Notes: generated by a model from the letters alone, not told the origin. A stretch of DNA of 64,000 bases from Cyanidiococcus yangmingshanensis (GCA_013995675.1 VWRR01000013.1:434001-498000), one strand, 5' to 3'; positions 1 through 11,855 are shown, counted from the stretch's first letter. Translations and numbers: made by a program.

Positions 1-1489
1 GGCGCCGCTTTCTTGTTTCTGTATTTGCTGCTGACCGGCTTTCACGAATCCGAAATGCTATGCTCGCGCGTACCCAGAGATGTGTTTGGAGGCGGGCCAT
101 GACAATGGCTCATAGAAGCAGCCGCCATTGCATCTCGGCTCCGATGTCAAGGGCCCATCCATGACAAAACTTCGCACCGTGATCATCTGCAAGATATTTC
201 TGTTTCGGCGTTCATGGGAGTCTTCGACCGAAAACGGACGAACACAAAGCGTTGCGCAGCGCGATTCAATGGTCGTCCATCGACGCGTGAGCACAGCGCT
301 GGCGCCGCCGCCCAAAGCCAAGTCATGGGATGCGCTTTCGAGCAGAGCCGCAGATCAGATGCCATCGACTGGATCGTTTCCACCTGCAACGCAAGGACGA
401 GAGACTCATTCTCTGCCAAAATTTTGCCCAGTTTTTGTCCCGATCGAGTGCGCAGTGGCTCCAGTCGCACCGGATTGGATCCGCCTGTAAAAGTTCTCCC
501 TCTTTTCGACCTTGTACACGAACTTTCTCTGAATGTCGCTGCCGGCCAGCAGCTCAACTCCGGAAGCAACAATACCAGCGTCGCATCCAGGGATCTTTGA
601 AGGTTCACATCGTTCGAATGCACCGTCCCGGCTTCGTATCAACAAAACTCCAAGAGATCAAGAGATCAGCCGAATCCAAGGACCGCAACTCGTGCATCTT
701 TCATCGATATCTCGGTGCGTCCACGGATACGCATCCTCGTCACAGCTACGAAACGAATCATTCGCGACATCTCTAAAGCTATCTCGCACCGGAATACGTC
801 CGTTGCCGAGTGCCACCCACTGACTCTTCACCAGGTTTCGCAGAAAGTTTCTTCATTTTTTCTGATCAGTGACCAGCATAGAACACATGTGAGCGTTGCA
901 GACACCGCTAGGGCAACACTTGCCTCGGCCGACACCAACCGTCTATGCGGTATGCTGCCCTGAATCGAGTCGACGCTTCCTCCTCCTGCAAATCGATACA
1001 CGACCGACCCTGAATCAGTGCATTAGGATTCATCATGCGGCCCGCATACCGACTCGATGCCCTACCGAAAACCGCACATCCATCATGAGCAACCAGCTTC
1101 GAGAAGCAGCGAACGTCGTCGCCATCGATCTGGCCCTCGACCGGTGCCTGGCACATTCCCAACAGGTAGATATCCGTTCGGTGCACGCATGCATCCACGC
1201 ATCGACGCAGACACGCACGCATGAGAAAATCCCGTCGCCGCTGTGAACGCGCGCCCGCTGACCCGTGTGTCGCGTGCAACGACGCGCGCTCGCGGGGCAT
1301 TCCGATCGACGAGCAGCGCCTTTTGGACAGAGGCGAGACTGCCCGCCGCCTGCGCGCGCTCCGCACGGACAACCCCTTTTTCTCTGGCGGAGCAGCGAGG
1401 ACGCGCCGAAAATATGGCGCGTAAGCTCGCGCCGATGAGATCCGGGTCGTCCGGCATCATTGCTGCGTCTCGTAATCTTCGATTCGGGT
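1..1489. other. No confident gene
   Basis: Only short overlapping frames occur on both strands. A minus-strand stretch at about 330-645 keeps changing frame and has some protein-like composition, but I recognise no family. I would leave it unannotated. Confidence 0.4.
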
Positions 1490-1927
1490 ATGGCGTTCGT
1501 TCAAGTGCCTGGACATTCATATCTGCTCAAAAGAGCAAAGGTATCTGCATCGTTTGGGGATAGGCGGGTGCTCAAGTGTTGTGAGAGGCGGCAAGCCGGG
1601 AACACGGGCGATAGTGTTGGTTTGACGCGTCGCGAGTCGATACGGCGTTTCGGTTTGGCGTTGCTTTTGGCGCTTGGCGTGGTCTCGCCTCGGTCGACTG
1701 CGGCAGCACCACTTGTGCTGAACCCGTTTGCGGGGAACAAGTCAGAGCGTGCACCAAAGGGAAAGAAGGAACAAAAGTCGAAACGGAACAAGTCGGAGGC
1801 TCGCGAGCCACCGAAAAGCAAGAAGAGCCCAACCGGCTCCCTGTCTCAGGAGGACCAAGAGGATATCGACGAGCTCACGAAGCGGCTGATGACTCGAAAT
1901 CCCGGGTCAGAACCCACTGGCAAGTGA
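1490..1927 (+). CDS. Putative thylakoid-lumen protein with a Tat-type signal
   Basis: A 145-residue protein of unknown family. The ATG at 1490 gives MAFVQVPG, a Phe-containing N-terminus typical of red algal plastid precursors. The frame is open further upstream but offers only a TTG. At about residues 48-70 there is a twin-arginine lumen signal: TRRESIRRFG, then a Leu/Ala/Val core, then STAAA as a likely cleavage site. The mature part is about 75 residues, very rich in Lys, Glu and Ser, and ends in an acidic helical piece (QEDQEDIDELTKRLM). Two-step import (stroma, then lumen by Tat) is inferred. It converges on the PsbP-like gene, which also carries an SRR-type lumen signal. Product function is unknown. 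Certainty is moderate because the mature protein is low-complexity. Confidence 0.6.
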   Translation: MAFVQVPGHSYLLKRAKVSASFGDRRVLKCCERRQAGNTGDSVGLTRRESIRRFGLALLLALGVVSPRSTAAAPLVLNPFAGNKSERAPKGKKEQKSKRNKSEAREPPKSKKSPTGSLSQEDQEDIDELTKRLMTRNPGSEPTGK

Positions 1928-2139
1928 GGGAAGAAACGGACAGCGACTGGTTCGTCAAACCATCCGTGAAGGAGTTTAGAGTGTAGAGGCGTGCTCTTCA
2001 TGGCGCTTGAAGCGAAGCGGATGAGGTACCAGCATTGTCTGTTCCCTGTGGCCAGATTGTTAAGAAGCAGGGAAGGGCGAGCTTTGTGTAGCGTGCGCTA
2101 GACGCCGGGGTCGGGAAAATGCGAAGCGAGGCAGGCGTA

Positions 2140-2952
2140 TCAGCTCGCCGCGGGGCACGTCGGGGTTGACGAAACGACGCCGGCCAGGAACGAGTCGCGA
2201 CAGGTCAGAAAGCGTGCCGTTTGCCAAGCATCGGCACGAGACTGCAGCGTAAACGTATACAGCCGGTTTCCGTGAACCGTCACCGAGCATGCATTCTGTC
2301 GATGCCAGCCAGCGCGTCCGAAAACCTCAACTTCAAAGTCTGCGTACAGCCTCTGGTCCCGGTGTCGAGTGTCGCGTGCGTTCTTAACTTGAGCCTTTGC
2401 AATCGCAGGACGACTCCGGAGCGCCTCTGCAAACTTTGCGGCTAGGGTTTGGGCGTTATCGATTTCCCATCCGGGCTCTAGTCCAGATACGACGACAGAG
2501 AGGTGGTCTGACTCGGGAAATAGAGGTGACTGGAACGCAGCCAGCAGTACGAGGCGCTGATCAGGCCGTTGTGTCGCAACTGTTGCGGAACGCTGCAGGC
2601 GGAGCGCCGTGTTCCTAACGGCACGCTGGCGACGCAAGCGGTCCTCCGTCCAGTCTTTCGGACGCCAGAACTGGACGAACTGATCGCGATAGCACGCAAG
2701 TTCGTCGCTCGTTTTGGGCGCCGGAGTGTCGATCGCTGCTGCTGCTGCTGCTGCTGCTGCGTTTCCAGAGCAAACCCAGAACAGCAGCGCTGCGCAGACC
2801 TGACGACGACTAACAGAGACCGGCTGTGCGCCGGACTCTGGAACTGACGAGCAACGCACCCTCCGTACGGGGCACGTATGACTGACCCAGCGCCGCGCTC
2901 TCCGTACTATCGGTGGCGTCAAAAAGGTGTACCTCGAGACGATAGTCCGCAT
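2140..2952 (-). CDS. PsbP-domain thylakoid-lumen protein
   Basis: A 270-residue protein with the fold signature of PsbP and PsbP-like (PPD) proteins, which act in the lumen around photosystem II or the NDH complex. N-terminal residues 1-50 are basic and Ser-rich (stromal transit). Then comes SRRQVCAALLFWVCSG followed by an Ala run, a Tat-like lumen signal. The domain has FWRPKDW near the start, a beta-rich middle, and the diagnostic end NRLYTFTLQSRADAWQ followed by a C-terminal DSF helix. I cannot say which PPD subgroup it is. The Ala run at the cleavage site is encoded by a (GCA)n microsatellite, so its length may vary. It starts with ATG at 2952. It is convergent with the upstream lumen-protein gene. 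Confidence 0.75.
   Translation of the reverse strand: MRTIVSRYTFLTPPIVRRARRWVSHTCPVRRVRCSSVPESGAQPVSVSRRQVCAALLFWVCSGNAAAAAAAAAIDTPAPKTSDELACYRDQFVQFWRPKDWTEDRLRRQRAVRNTALRLQRSATVATQRPDQRLVLLAAFQSPLFPESDHLSVVVSGLEPGWEIDNAQTLAAKFAEALRSRPAIAKAQVKNARDTRHRDQRLYADFEVEVFGRAGWHRQNACSVTVHGNRLYTFTLQSRADAWQTARFLTCRDSFLAGVVSSTPTCPAAS
2735..2761. repeat. (GCT)n microsatellite coding for poly-Ala
   Basis: About nine GCT units. On the minus strand it reads as the Ala run at the lumen-signal cleavage region of the PsbP-like protein. Confidence 0.9.
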
Positions 2953-3182
2953 ACTTGCGCAGTGCGGAAGCTGATCATCTCAGTTTCTCATCCATTGAAT
3001 GGAGGGATGAATCGCATTTGGTGATCTGGGCGGATCGCCAAACTCGATTCGATCCAACACTTGCCCGTGCAGCAAAACAGCATATAAAGTCCATGGTGGC
3101 ACCTTGGTGATGAGCGCGCTTGTTTTCAACCCGTCGAAGAGCGCGGGAGGAACGGTTCCTCTGTTCTCCATCCTTCAGGTGG

Positions 3183-5758
3183 ATGCTTTCGAGTCTAGAT
3201 GGTGGTCAATCGCGAGGAGCTGAAGATGACGACTACGACGCTATATTCTTGCGTCTGCTCGAGGATGAAGAGTCTTATAACAGGCGGCAAGGCAACCGTG
3301 ATGGAGTGCTTGGAAACTCGCGAGCGTTAAGTACCTTTAGAGGAGTCTCTCGTGGTGACGGAGTGCCACCGGAGCGCGTCGCAATCACTCGCTTTGAGCA
3401 CGCCCTCATATGCCAGAAAGATCTTTGTAGAAATGATGATAAACAACGGCTTCCTTCTCGGCACTTGGCTTGTGACGAACGCTTCGCAAGATCTGCTAAC
3501 CCCAGGGCTCCGAGTGACGACACTGGGTCCGCTTCAACGCACCACGAAGCCGCTCTGCCTGACTGGATACGGCGAGAAATCTATGTCAGAGACGGTGAGC
3601 TTGTGATTCTCCGCGATCGGCTGGAGCGCCAACAGCAAGAGCTGATCGCCTTGCGAAACGCTCAGGCGGCCGGCCTGGTGGAGTCGCGGCGGACTCGGGC
3701 CTCGTCGCAAATCAGTTACACTGACCGTGTGGGAACCAACGGACACTCGTCGACCGAAGCTGAGTCCGGTACCGAGAACGTCTTTATAGAGCGACTAACC
3801 GCTGAAGTAGAACGATTGCGGGCGCGGTTAGCGTTCCGCGAGCGTGAGATTGCCGAGTTGCGAGAGCTTCTCGCGGGATCAAGTCCGCCGAAAAGAGCGA
3901 ACAGTGCAGTTCGGAAAACGTTGGCAGATCGAGCGAGAATCGTAGCACCAGCAAGAAGTGGGGCAAAACGGGCGGGTGTCTTCTTCAATGAGCACATGTT
4001 GCTCCTCCATGAGCAGGACAGCGGTGACAGTCAGCGACCGTCAGCGTCTGAGCCGCCAAAAGTCTCGGATTTGAGTAGTGCTGCACCGAGCGTCCACCCG
4101 TGCGATCCGAGTATACCCCCAAAGACCAAAGAATCTGGCGTGTATTCCAAATCGGCACCTGTTCGGTTTCGAGACTCGATCGAGTTCAGGGATCGGGCAA
4201 GTATCGTGGCAGTGCTGGCTGCTTGTGCGGATTTGTGGCACGAGTTGTTCCAACGATGGTCTGTTGCGAACGCGGAGATGTATCCACCGCAGAGCGACGC
4301 TTTATTTGCTCAACAAGCACTGATGCTGCTCAACGCCGAGACGGATCTGCGGCTCTGTTTGGTACCGATACAACACGCGATCCTCACGAGCTATGCGCGC
4401 TGGAGGAGATCACCCGACGCGATGTATATTCTGGGCCAAGATACACACTTGCTTGCTGCGCTCACCATTCTTGATGGACTGGTTGAGCATTGTCAATTGG
4501 TGCGCGAATTATTTTGTCGATGTATGTAGTAGCCAGAAAACGACGATTGTAGAGGATGGGTTCCAAGCCAACGGCCTTATGCTGGAGCATATCATGGACA
4601 TGGTGATTGGGTCAGATTTGTGGACCTTTTGGCAGACGCGTCCAAGTGCAACGGTTGCTTTTTTCCGCATTTTGCGGAATCTGTTTCAAACTTGGTGCCA
4701 AGCGCCTGCGCAATGCGCCGGGCCGGCAAGGCCCGTCAGACGTTATTCGCGCCAAGATGCTCGCGTTGATCCGCGCACCAGCGCTCGCACACCTCTTTGA
4801 GAGGTTCCATTCAGACTCCGTGTCTTTACTGGAGGTTGCTAGTGCAGCCCTGAGCTCCGCCTTTGCTGTGGAGAACTGCATCACCATACATCAGATCGAG
4901 GATCCGCAGGACGCGCCACCGCTTGGATGGCAGGAGGCAGCGCTGCAGACAAGTCTTCCGGCGCGTGCGCTCGGTCTGCTCCGTGCGATCCCAATTACCC
5001 AAATCGCTGCGGTGCTCTCTCTGATTGAGCCTCTCTTTCTGGGACCACATGCTGATTACATACGGCGACAGTGGGCGCTACATAGCTGCCCTGAAGACCG
5101 AATTCAGGCTGTCGAGAACCTTGTTGATGCGCTCGAAAGGTTACTGGGACACGTTCAGGGTCTCGATTCACTAGAGACAGAGCTACCGATCCATCTCTTG
5201 GCTCTGGATCGACGAGAGCTCGCACTCGAGGCAAGCCCCCAGCCACGAGCGTTGTTTCGAGCACTCATGCGCTTGCGGCTGGTCGAATCCTTGCCCGCGC
5301 CAACTGAGATGTATCCGCCTGTATCTCTGTCCTTGTCTGACGCCCCCTATCTAGGAACGCGTGGTGAGATTCACGGATGCATGATTAGATGCTTAGCAGT
5401 CCTGTATCGATGCACGCAATCCTCATCAATAGGATTCCGCACGCCTACACAAACCGCACGACCGACAAGTGGCGCCAACAAGGAAAATCGAGCGGTGCCA
5501 GTCGCTGCGTCAACCGATACGGATCAGCACCAGAACAGCAAAGAAGATTACTTGATCCACCCTGATGAACTGCGACCAGCACTTCGCGCCCGTCTTCGCA
5601 TCCTACTGCGCGGCTTGCGTCGAGGAGCGCGCCTCGTTCAGCGTCGCTCGGCACCAGGGATTTCGGCTGCTTCTGCGACATCATCATGCAGAGTCGTCCA
5701 CGGCGTACGATATGAGCGTCACCAGACGCGCCGTCGCTCTTGTGCCGTTGACCAATGA
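3183..5758 (+). CDS. ATRIP-like ATR checkpoint partner (frame changes)
   Basis: Probable ATR-interacting protein, which recruits ATR kinase to RPA-coated single-stranded DNA. The first ATG in frame is at 3183. Near the N-terminus an acidic amphipathic stretch (DDDYDAIFLRLLEDEE) sits where ATRIP carries its RPA70N-binding motif. At about 3575-3660 the coiled coil contains RDGELVILRDRL, very like the vertebrate NGEIKILRDSL signature. A second heptad stretch follows (LRARLAFREREIAELREL). The C-terminal half is alpha-helical without motifs, as in the family. Similarity-quality sequence passes from frame 3 to frame 1 near 4525 and to frame 2 near 4700, so at least two indels are present. The last part (5600-5810) is also open in frame 3, and the true stop is uncertain. 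It is convergent with ARP6, about 130 bp away. The alternative is an unrelated coiled-coil/HEAT protein. Confidence 0.6.
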
Positions 5759-5890
5759 GCTATGGCGTTGGCTTCACTCAGGTAACGAAGCTGTTACGAC
5801 CACTTGACGAGCACAGAGTGACCTTGTGTGACCCAGCAGACGCACTCGATTGTAAAATCACCGCCTTGAGACGCATCCCAGACGCTTCCC

Positions 5891-7373
5891 TCAGCCAATG
5901 TGGATCCAGTGTCGTTCGATTGCCGAGATGCCTTTGCGCTCGAACATCTCTCGAGTAAGCCAGAACTGGTCATCGACATCAGTGTTGGCTCGTTGCGTTA
6001 AGCGCCCGTAGACCAAACCAACCCGCAGAGACAGGATCCGAGACGTTGTCATCGAGTTCGAAACGAGCGTCGCCAACCTCATGGCGCCCTATCCATACTC
6101 GTACGGGCAGTGAAAATGGGCATTCGTGCTCGGAGCTCTCGCAGGAAGCGTTCTCCAAATCCCTTCATTCGCACGTTGCCGCCGACCAGAACAACATGTT
6201 GGAGTAGCGGTGACCAGAGAGCTCGCGGAATACGCTCCAAACTTTGAAAAACAAGTTCAGCAATTCCGCACTGACGGGCTTGGATTGTATCCTGTGGCGC
6301 AAAAAGTGACTCGGGCACCAAGAAATGTTCATTGGTTAGTGTTAGTACCGATTGGGAAGAAGCTGGCGATTCTGAGCTTGCCTCTGTCCCGTGATCGTTT
6401 GTTGCAGCGGTCTGGCTGGTCGGGCCCACTGGTGAAAGCAGGCGACCCCAACGAGCATCCCCGACATCAGTCTCGTCAGGCAACAGATACCGCAGACGAG
6501 TAGACTCCGGGTGTTGCTGGCTCTCTCGTAGCTTCTTGGGTCAGGTCCATGCACACGTAGCATACCCGCTCTTTAAGCCGGTGCACCAAATAGCTCTCCT
6601 TCATCACGTTCCATGATCGGTAGCTGATCAGTTCTTTCAGATAGTTGCTGAGAAGGCGACCACCTATGTCTAGACGCCGCACCGCATAGTTGAGTGGCAC
6701 TCTATTGATGATCGGCACGACGTGAGAAAAACTATGGCCAGTGTCTACCACGATTCCAGTGCCGTTCAACGGCAGCATCGTTGGAGCCGTCGCACCTGAT
6801 TCTACCAGGAGCGCCTCATGGCGCCAGAGTGCTGCGTACGCTGCAGTGGTGACTGTGAACTGCCTTGACCCCAAAGTAGTAAAAGGCAGTTTTAAGGAGC
6901 CTCTCGAGCACTGGTTGCGGACACAGAGGCGGCACCGTGAGCACAAGTCGTTCGTCTGTCAAGCTGAGTTTCTCCTGGGCCAGTACTCCGCTCCAGATTT
7001 GCGCCTGCAACGCCAGATCAGTCACCAGGCCTCGATCAATTGGACGTCGCACTTGGAGACCCAGTGGCGAGAGCTGGTCGAGGGCAGCACCACAGACAAC
7101 ACCACGACCTGGGGTTGCGCCTGCCAGGTCCGCGGTGACTGGTGCTCCTGTCAGTGTATCCCAGCGCACTTGAGCGAGTCCATTGACGTGCACGCGGGGC
7201 GATGAGTCTTCCACACGACCAATCTTTATCGTATCCGCGCCATTGTCGAGTAAAATAACCGAACCGTGCCCTGGCTTTGTCATGAAAACCAGGTTTCGCT
7301 CCGCTGCAAAACGCGCTTTCGCGAGATCGCATGGTGGGCGCAACCCCAACGGCATCCAGTGTTTTGCGCCCAT
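5891..7373 (-). CDS. ARP6: Actin-related protein 6 (SWR1 complex), frame changes
   Basis: ARP6 is a subunit of the SWR1 chromatin remodeller that deposits H2A.Z. The actin phosphate-1 loop appears as LLDNGADTIKIG. The middle is nearly diagnostic: VVDTGHSFSHVVP, then RRLDIGGRLLSNYLKELISY, then RVCYVCMDL, all matching ARP6 rather than conventional actin. C-terminal pieces include HVVLVGGNVRMKGFGERF and DVDDQFWLTREMFERKG. These parts lie in different frames, with changes near 6860, 6500, 6100 and 6000, each close to a 1-base indel. In-frame ATGs exist at 7373 and 7283. The later one starts just before the actin fold (MTKPGHGSVILLDNG) and may be the true start. The gene is unlikely to be a decayed copy, because conservation is even along the length and no second copy is seen here. 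Confidence 0.8.
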
Positions 7374-7581
7374 CACCTGGGCCTCAGTTCATGCTCTTGG
7401 TGACGCTGTTGCCTGATTCGTCTCGAAAGTAAACTCCTTCACCAGGTCGTGCTCTGTGGCCGGTTCCTATTTCGCTTGAGTCGATACGTCAGCGCCACTG
7501 CATGCTGCTACCTCGGACTCCTACACCGAGACGTGCGTTGCGAGAACATCGGTCGATGCTTCTAAACGTAACTAGAAGACG

Positions 7582-9019
7582 CTACTCATCTTCATCTTCA
7601 ACATCATGAGCTTCGTCGATGCGATTTTCCCGTCCAGGAGCACTTGTTCCTGGATAGCGATTCAATGATCGGGTGCGACGGAAAGGAGATCTTCGTAAGG
7701 GTAGCCCAGAACGAGACCGAAACGACGATGCAGCGCGATATCTGTGTTCCGCGTCGTCGCTCTCTTCGGTGTCCTGGTTATTGAAGCCCAGTCGGTTCTG
7801 AGGATCGTACCGAGGTTGGGATTGTCCGGGACGTCGCGCAGGGACGTGATGATCCTCTTCTGGCTCGCGCGGACCCGTCCCTCGTGCGTACCCGATGCTA
7901 ATATCCTGTCCCATGATACAGGTTCCTTGGAGCTGGTCAAGTGCCAAACGTGCATCCTCTTTGGATGTGAAACGAACAAAGCCGTAGCCTAAAGAATGAC
8001 CCCGTTGACGGTCTCGAATGATGCGACAACTCAAGAGGTCGCCATAGGGCGCAAAGGCGGCGACGAGGTCACTCTCTGATACTGCCGGGGCCAGATTGCC
8101 AACGAAAAGCATAATGTCGGCATACTCAGTTGCGGATGGTAGGGATTTTTCGCCTGCCCCCGTGGTATCGCTTGCCTCTGAAGCGAGCGCTTCCGCGATA
8201 ACGTTGCGAACTGGCCTCATACGAGCTCCCGCTCGCGCGACCGCATCAGCTCGAGGTAATGGTCTGGCACCCATTGTAGGCCGATCGGAAACCAGTGTAT
8301 CAGCCGAAATGAGGTCCGCGGTAGAGGCCATGAACTCATGGAGACAAACAGTGCATCGACAAATGCGAGCGGTCTCTAAGAGCGACGCTTCAAGTCTCGT
8401 AGCACATCGCACATTCGGGACACTGCAGGTAGGATGCTGATGGATCGATAAACGGTCCTAGGTAGTCGTCGGAATCATTCGAATCGCGGTTCCAAATAGT
8501 GGTCGACTGCGACTCGTCTAGTGGCATCCCGTTCGGTATTGCACGAGGCTGGCCGTTCACTTCATCCGCTAGCGCTTCTGGTGCCGAACCAAGTGGTTTC
8601 GTAGGCATGGCCTCAGGAGGATTCTCGAATGTCGTCTGGGAATCTTCAGCGCCAAGTGTGTCGTTTCTGGCGTCCTCGGTTGACAAGCTTGCATCATGCA
8701 TCGCTATAAACGCTTGCTCTGCAAGTACTGATTCATCGTCGAATGACCCTGGGGTCATCATATCTGTTCTTGAGGTTGGCCAACGTGTCCTGCCACGCTG
8801 CGCCCAAACCAAGCCGTCTTCATCCTCGTCTTCGTAGTACGCGCGGTTTTTTGTACCCTTCATTCGCATGGCCAGGAGGGCACTCGGCATTCTTGCCTGC
8901 AGACATCGTCCAGACCTATTCGGTCGATGGCAGAAAGAGACGCTGGGTGTCGCGCGTGAGCAGGACGCTTGCAGTCGCTTGATGGTACCGAGACCCGGTC
9001 GCGCAGACAGCGAGCTCAT
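7582..9019 (-). CDS. Zinc-ribbon plus RRM protein, probably plastid-targeted (frame change)
   Basis: An RNA-binding protein with three parts. The N-terminus is basic, Ser-rich and transit-like, followed by an acidic low-complexity stretch (YYEDEDEDG). A small zinc ribbon follows with the pattern CPECAMCYET, about 15 residues, then CRCTVCLHEF, resembling the MJ0042-type finger. Last comes one RRM with RNP2-like MLFVGNLAP and RNP1-like LGYGFVRF, and an Arg/Ser-rich acidic tail. The zinc ribbon straddles a frame change near 8400: its first CxxC is in one frame and its second in the next. RRM binding of RNA is family knowledge; the target is unknown. The ATG at 9019 (MSSLSARPG) is one choice, and the frame is open upstream to about 9496. 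A Phe-containing PTPAFLLS just before it may belong to the real transit peptide. Confidence 0.65.
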
Positions 9020-11045
9020 CAGAAAGCGCAAGTCTTGCGAGCATGAGAGTAAGAAAGCCGGCGTTGGCAGGAGCCGACAGTCGCATGCGCGTCGGTGAAC
9101 ACGACCGTCCAAGTCTGGGGTTGCTGGAGCGCTCACAGGCAGCTCAGCAGAACCGAAAGACGCTTCATTCCAGGGTTTGGCGCCTATCTGAGCCGCCACT
9201 TGTGCCGCTAGCGGTGCTATCATCGTCATCATAACGGCTAGTTGAACTTGTCGTCCACCGAGCGAGTCGAATGACACGCTGCGATACGCAGTCGCGCTCT
9301 CTCTTTCAGCTGGGGTGCTCTCCCGTTCGTAAAGGCCCCAAGACACTACGCGTGAACGAGAACCCGTGGACAGCCCAGTCAAAACGACAGCTTCGCTAGG
9401 AACCTTCTCGTTGGAGTTGTCAAAACAGCGCGCTGAGCAACAAGACTGCCGTCGCCCGGTGCCCCGACGTTGGTCGGTATACCCTGGGATAGACACTCAC
9501 GCTCTGGTTTTATCGCAGCCGTGCTCCGCGTCAACGACCCCAAACTATGTTCAGGTTTGGTTACGAAGAGTTCCAATCACTAAAAGGTAACCCCGATGAA
9601 GAAGTTATGGAGTGCCCGGAAGTTAGACGTCTCTCTCTCGTGGTGTACGACCCGTTGTCGAGCGCGGACACGTTCCGTCAAGACAACGTGACCGTTCGTC
9701 GCGTCCAACGGTGACCGCGACGACATTCTGCAGCTCCCCCGGTCTGGCGCTACGTTGGACGAATGATATGCATTCTTGCATGCACAACAACAAGTACAAC
9801 TGGTCTAGTATGTACGCTGGATTCAACCATATGCATGTCGCAATTTCGGGCACAAACGATGGTCAGCCGTGCCTAGAAACTTGGTTATCCTTAGCAGACG
9901 TCTCGATGGTGATTTCATGCTCTGTCACTCGTACCTTGCTTCGTTTCCGGAAAAGTGCTGCTCCTGGACATGATTAGACATTCTGTCAAGGTTTGAATTG
10001 CTCAAAAATGAGTATGAGGGTACGCGGCGAACCATACCGTAACCGGAATGGGGACCATTGTCCATGTCGTTCGCACGTAGAGCGACAGCAGCTTAGGGTA
10101 TCGGTCAGATTGTTGCTTCCAATGAATGCCCATCTCGAGAAATCGCTTCTGGCATAACAGTGGAGCCAGTTTCAGCGCTTCTCCATCAAGCGTCGAGCAA
10201 GAGCCGCGACTCTGTAGGAACAACGATTCATCCATGTCTTGCTGACGAGTCGCGAATCGATAGCGCCGCCCCGGAACGGTTGGCGAGGGGACCTGCCGTT
10301 CCGCTAGGGCACCACCCAAGCTGTCCAAGGAATGCGCCCTTCTCGGATCTTTCCGCCGACGTATCATGCACGCGAATCCTCTGCCCGAAATAAAGAGACG
10401 GCGGGCGTACGAATTCCGAACTTTTCCCGAACAGCCATCGTCAATGCGAATCCGTGACCCGCAGCATTTCCCTCGTGCTCTAACACGAATCTGGAGACTG
10501 TTCGCAACTGCGGCGACCCAGGGCTCTGCGCGTCCTTGGTTACAGGCTCGCGAAGCATGCCCCATGAGTCTGACTCAGCCCAGACTAGGATCCGCAACAC
10601 CGCTCGTCGAGTCCAATGAGCGTTCGTGAACCCATGGAGCAGGAGCAGAAAAGTATATTATAGTACAATTGGGTGCCTAAATATTCATAGTTGGACAACC
10701 TCGATGTCGTGACGATCAGCGACCGCCTCGCCGATGATTGAAACATGTACAATATAGGATAATCTAGATTAACATGGATTGAACTAGGCTATCATTGGTC
10801 ACGCCGGCGTCGTGGCGGCCACCGCACTCGGCGCGGCGTGCACAGCGCCTTGTCCCCTACAAACGGCGTCTGTGTTGCACGAGCACACGACTGAACACCG
10901 TGGACTGGTCTTCGTCTTTTGAGACCTGTTCTTCCACTCCGTGCCAACCCTCTTGAAACATCTTGTTTACGTTTCAAGGAAGGAATCATCCGGTTCTTTT
11001 GATCAGTTTGCAGTGAGTTTAGAGGTCATTTGCTGCACCTGAGCA
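9020..11045. other. Long intergenic stretch, no recognised gene
   Basis: About 2 kb between the RRM gene and RPS3A. A minus-strand frame at 10002-10565 is open for 187 codons but shows no family signature. AT-rich tracts at about 10650-10670 and 10745-10775 (TATATTATAG and ACAATATAGGATAATC) lie within the probable promoter region of RPS3A. Confidence 0.4.
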
Positions 11046-11855
11046 ATGGCACAGGGCAAGAACAAGCGTCTCTCCAAAGGCAAGAAAGGTAGCAAGAAGA
11101 AGGTGCTTGATCCTTATTCTCGCAAGGAATGGTACGAAGTCAAGGCGCCTTCTTATTTCGCAGTGCGACAAGCAGGCAAGACGATCGTGTCAAAGACGTC
11201 GGGTACACGCATCGCGTCCGAGTCGCTCAAGGGTCGCGTCTTCGAAGTGTCCCTTGCTGATCTGCAGAAAGACGAGGATCTTGCGTATCGCAAGATTAGA
11301 CTCCGTTGCGAAGACGTACAGGGACGCAACTGTTTGACCCAGTTCTATGGATTTGATTTCACTCGCGATAAGTTGTGCTCGATGATACGAAAGTGGCAAA
11401 CCACGATCGAAGCTCACGTGGACGTTAAGACCACGGACGACTACGTGTTGCGTCTGTTTTGTATCGCCTTTACCAAACGACGACAGGGTCAAATTCGACG
11501 GACGAGCTACTGCAAAAAATCTCAGGAACGAGCAATACGTAAGAAAATGGTGGATATCATGGTACGTGAAGCATCCACGTGCGAGTTGCGCGAGTTCGTC
11601 GCCAAAGTCATCCCGGAGGCAATCGGTAAGGAGATCGAGAAGGCCTGCTACGGCATCTATCCGCTGCAGAACGTCTACATTCGCAAGTGCAAGTTGATTC
11701 GGGCTCCGAAATTCGATCTCACCAAGCTGATGGAGGTCCATGGCGATGCGCCCGAGGACACGGGTGTCCGAGTTGATAAGGGTGCTGCCGTAAGTGGCGC
11801 TGCGTCTCTGCAGGCTGAGGCAGCACAATCCGAATCACCGGTTGTAGGTCTTTAG
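11046..11855 (+). CDS. RPS3A: 40S ribosomal protein S3A (eS1)
   Basis: A complete 269-residue cytosolic small-subunit ribosomal protein eS1, which sits near the mRNA exit and the 3' end of 18S rRNA. It opens with the family hallmark [15 protein letters not shown], then [40 protein letters not shown] and [17 protein letters not shown]. It ends with [21 protein letters not shown] and an Ala/Glu tail. Length matches the family. A single uninterrupted frame starts at the ATG at 11046 and no intron is needed. It is the best internal control that intact genes exist in this sequence. It is convergent with the co-chaperonin gene. Confidence 0.97.
   Translation: MAQGKNKRLSKGKKGSKKKVLDPYSRKEWYEVKAPSYFAVRQAGKTIVSKTSGTRIASESLKGRVFEVSLADLQKDEDLAYRKIRLRCEDVQGRNCLTQFYGFDFTRDKLCSMIRKWQTTIEAHVDVKTTDDYVLRLFCIAFTKRRQGQIRRTSYCKKSQERAIRKKMVDIMVREASTCELREFVAKVIPEAIGKEIEKACYGIYPLQNVYIRKCKLIRAPKFDLTKLMEVHGDAPEDTGVRVDKGAAVSGAASLQAEAAQSESPVVGL

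Noticed and set aside
183-645. Overlapping minus-strand frames near the window start
   Set aside because: Composition is partly protein-like across two frames, but I could not name a family or a start codon.
10002-10565. 187-codon minus-strand frame in the long gap before RPS3A
   Set aside because: Some stretches look protein-like, but no family, conserved motif or convincing start is visible.
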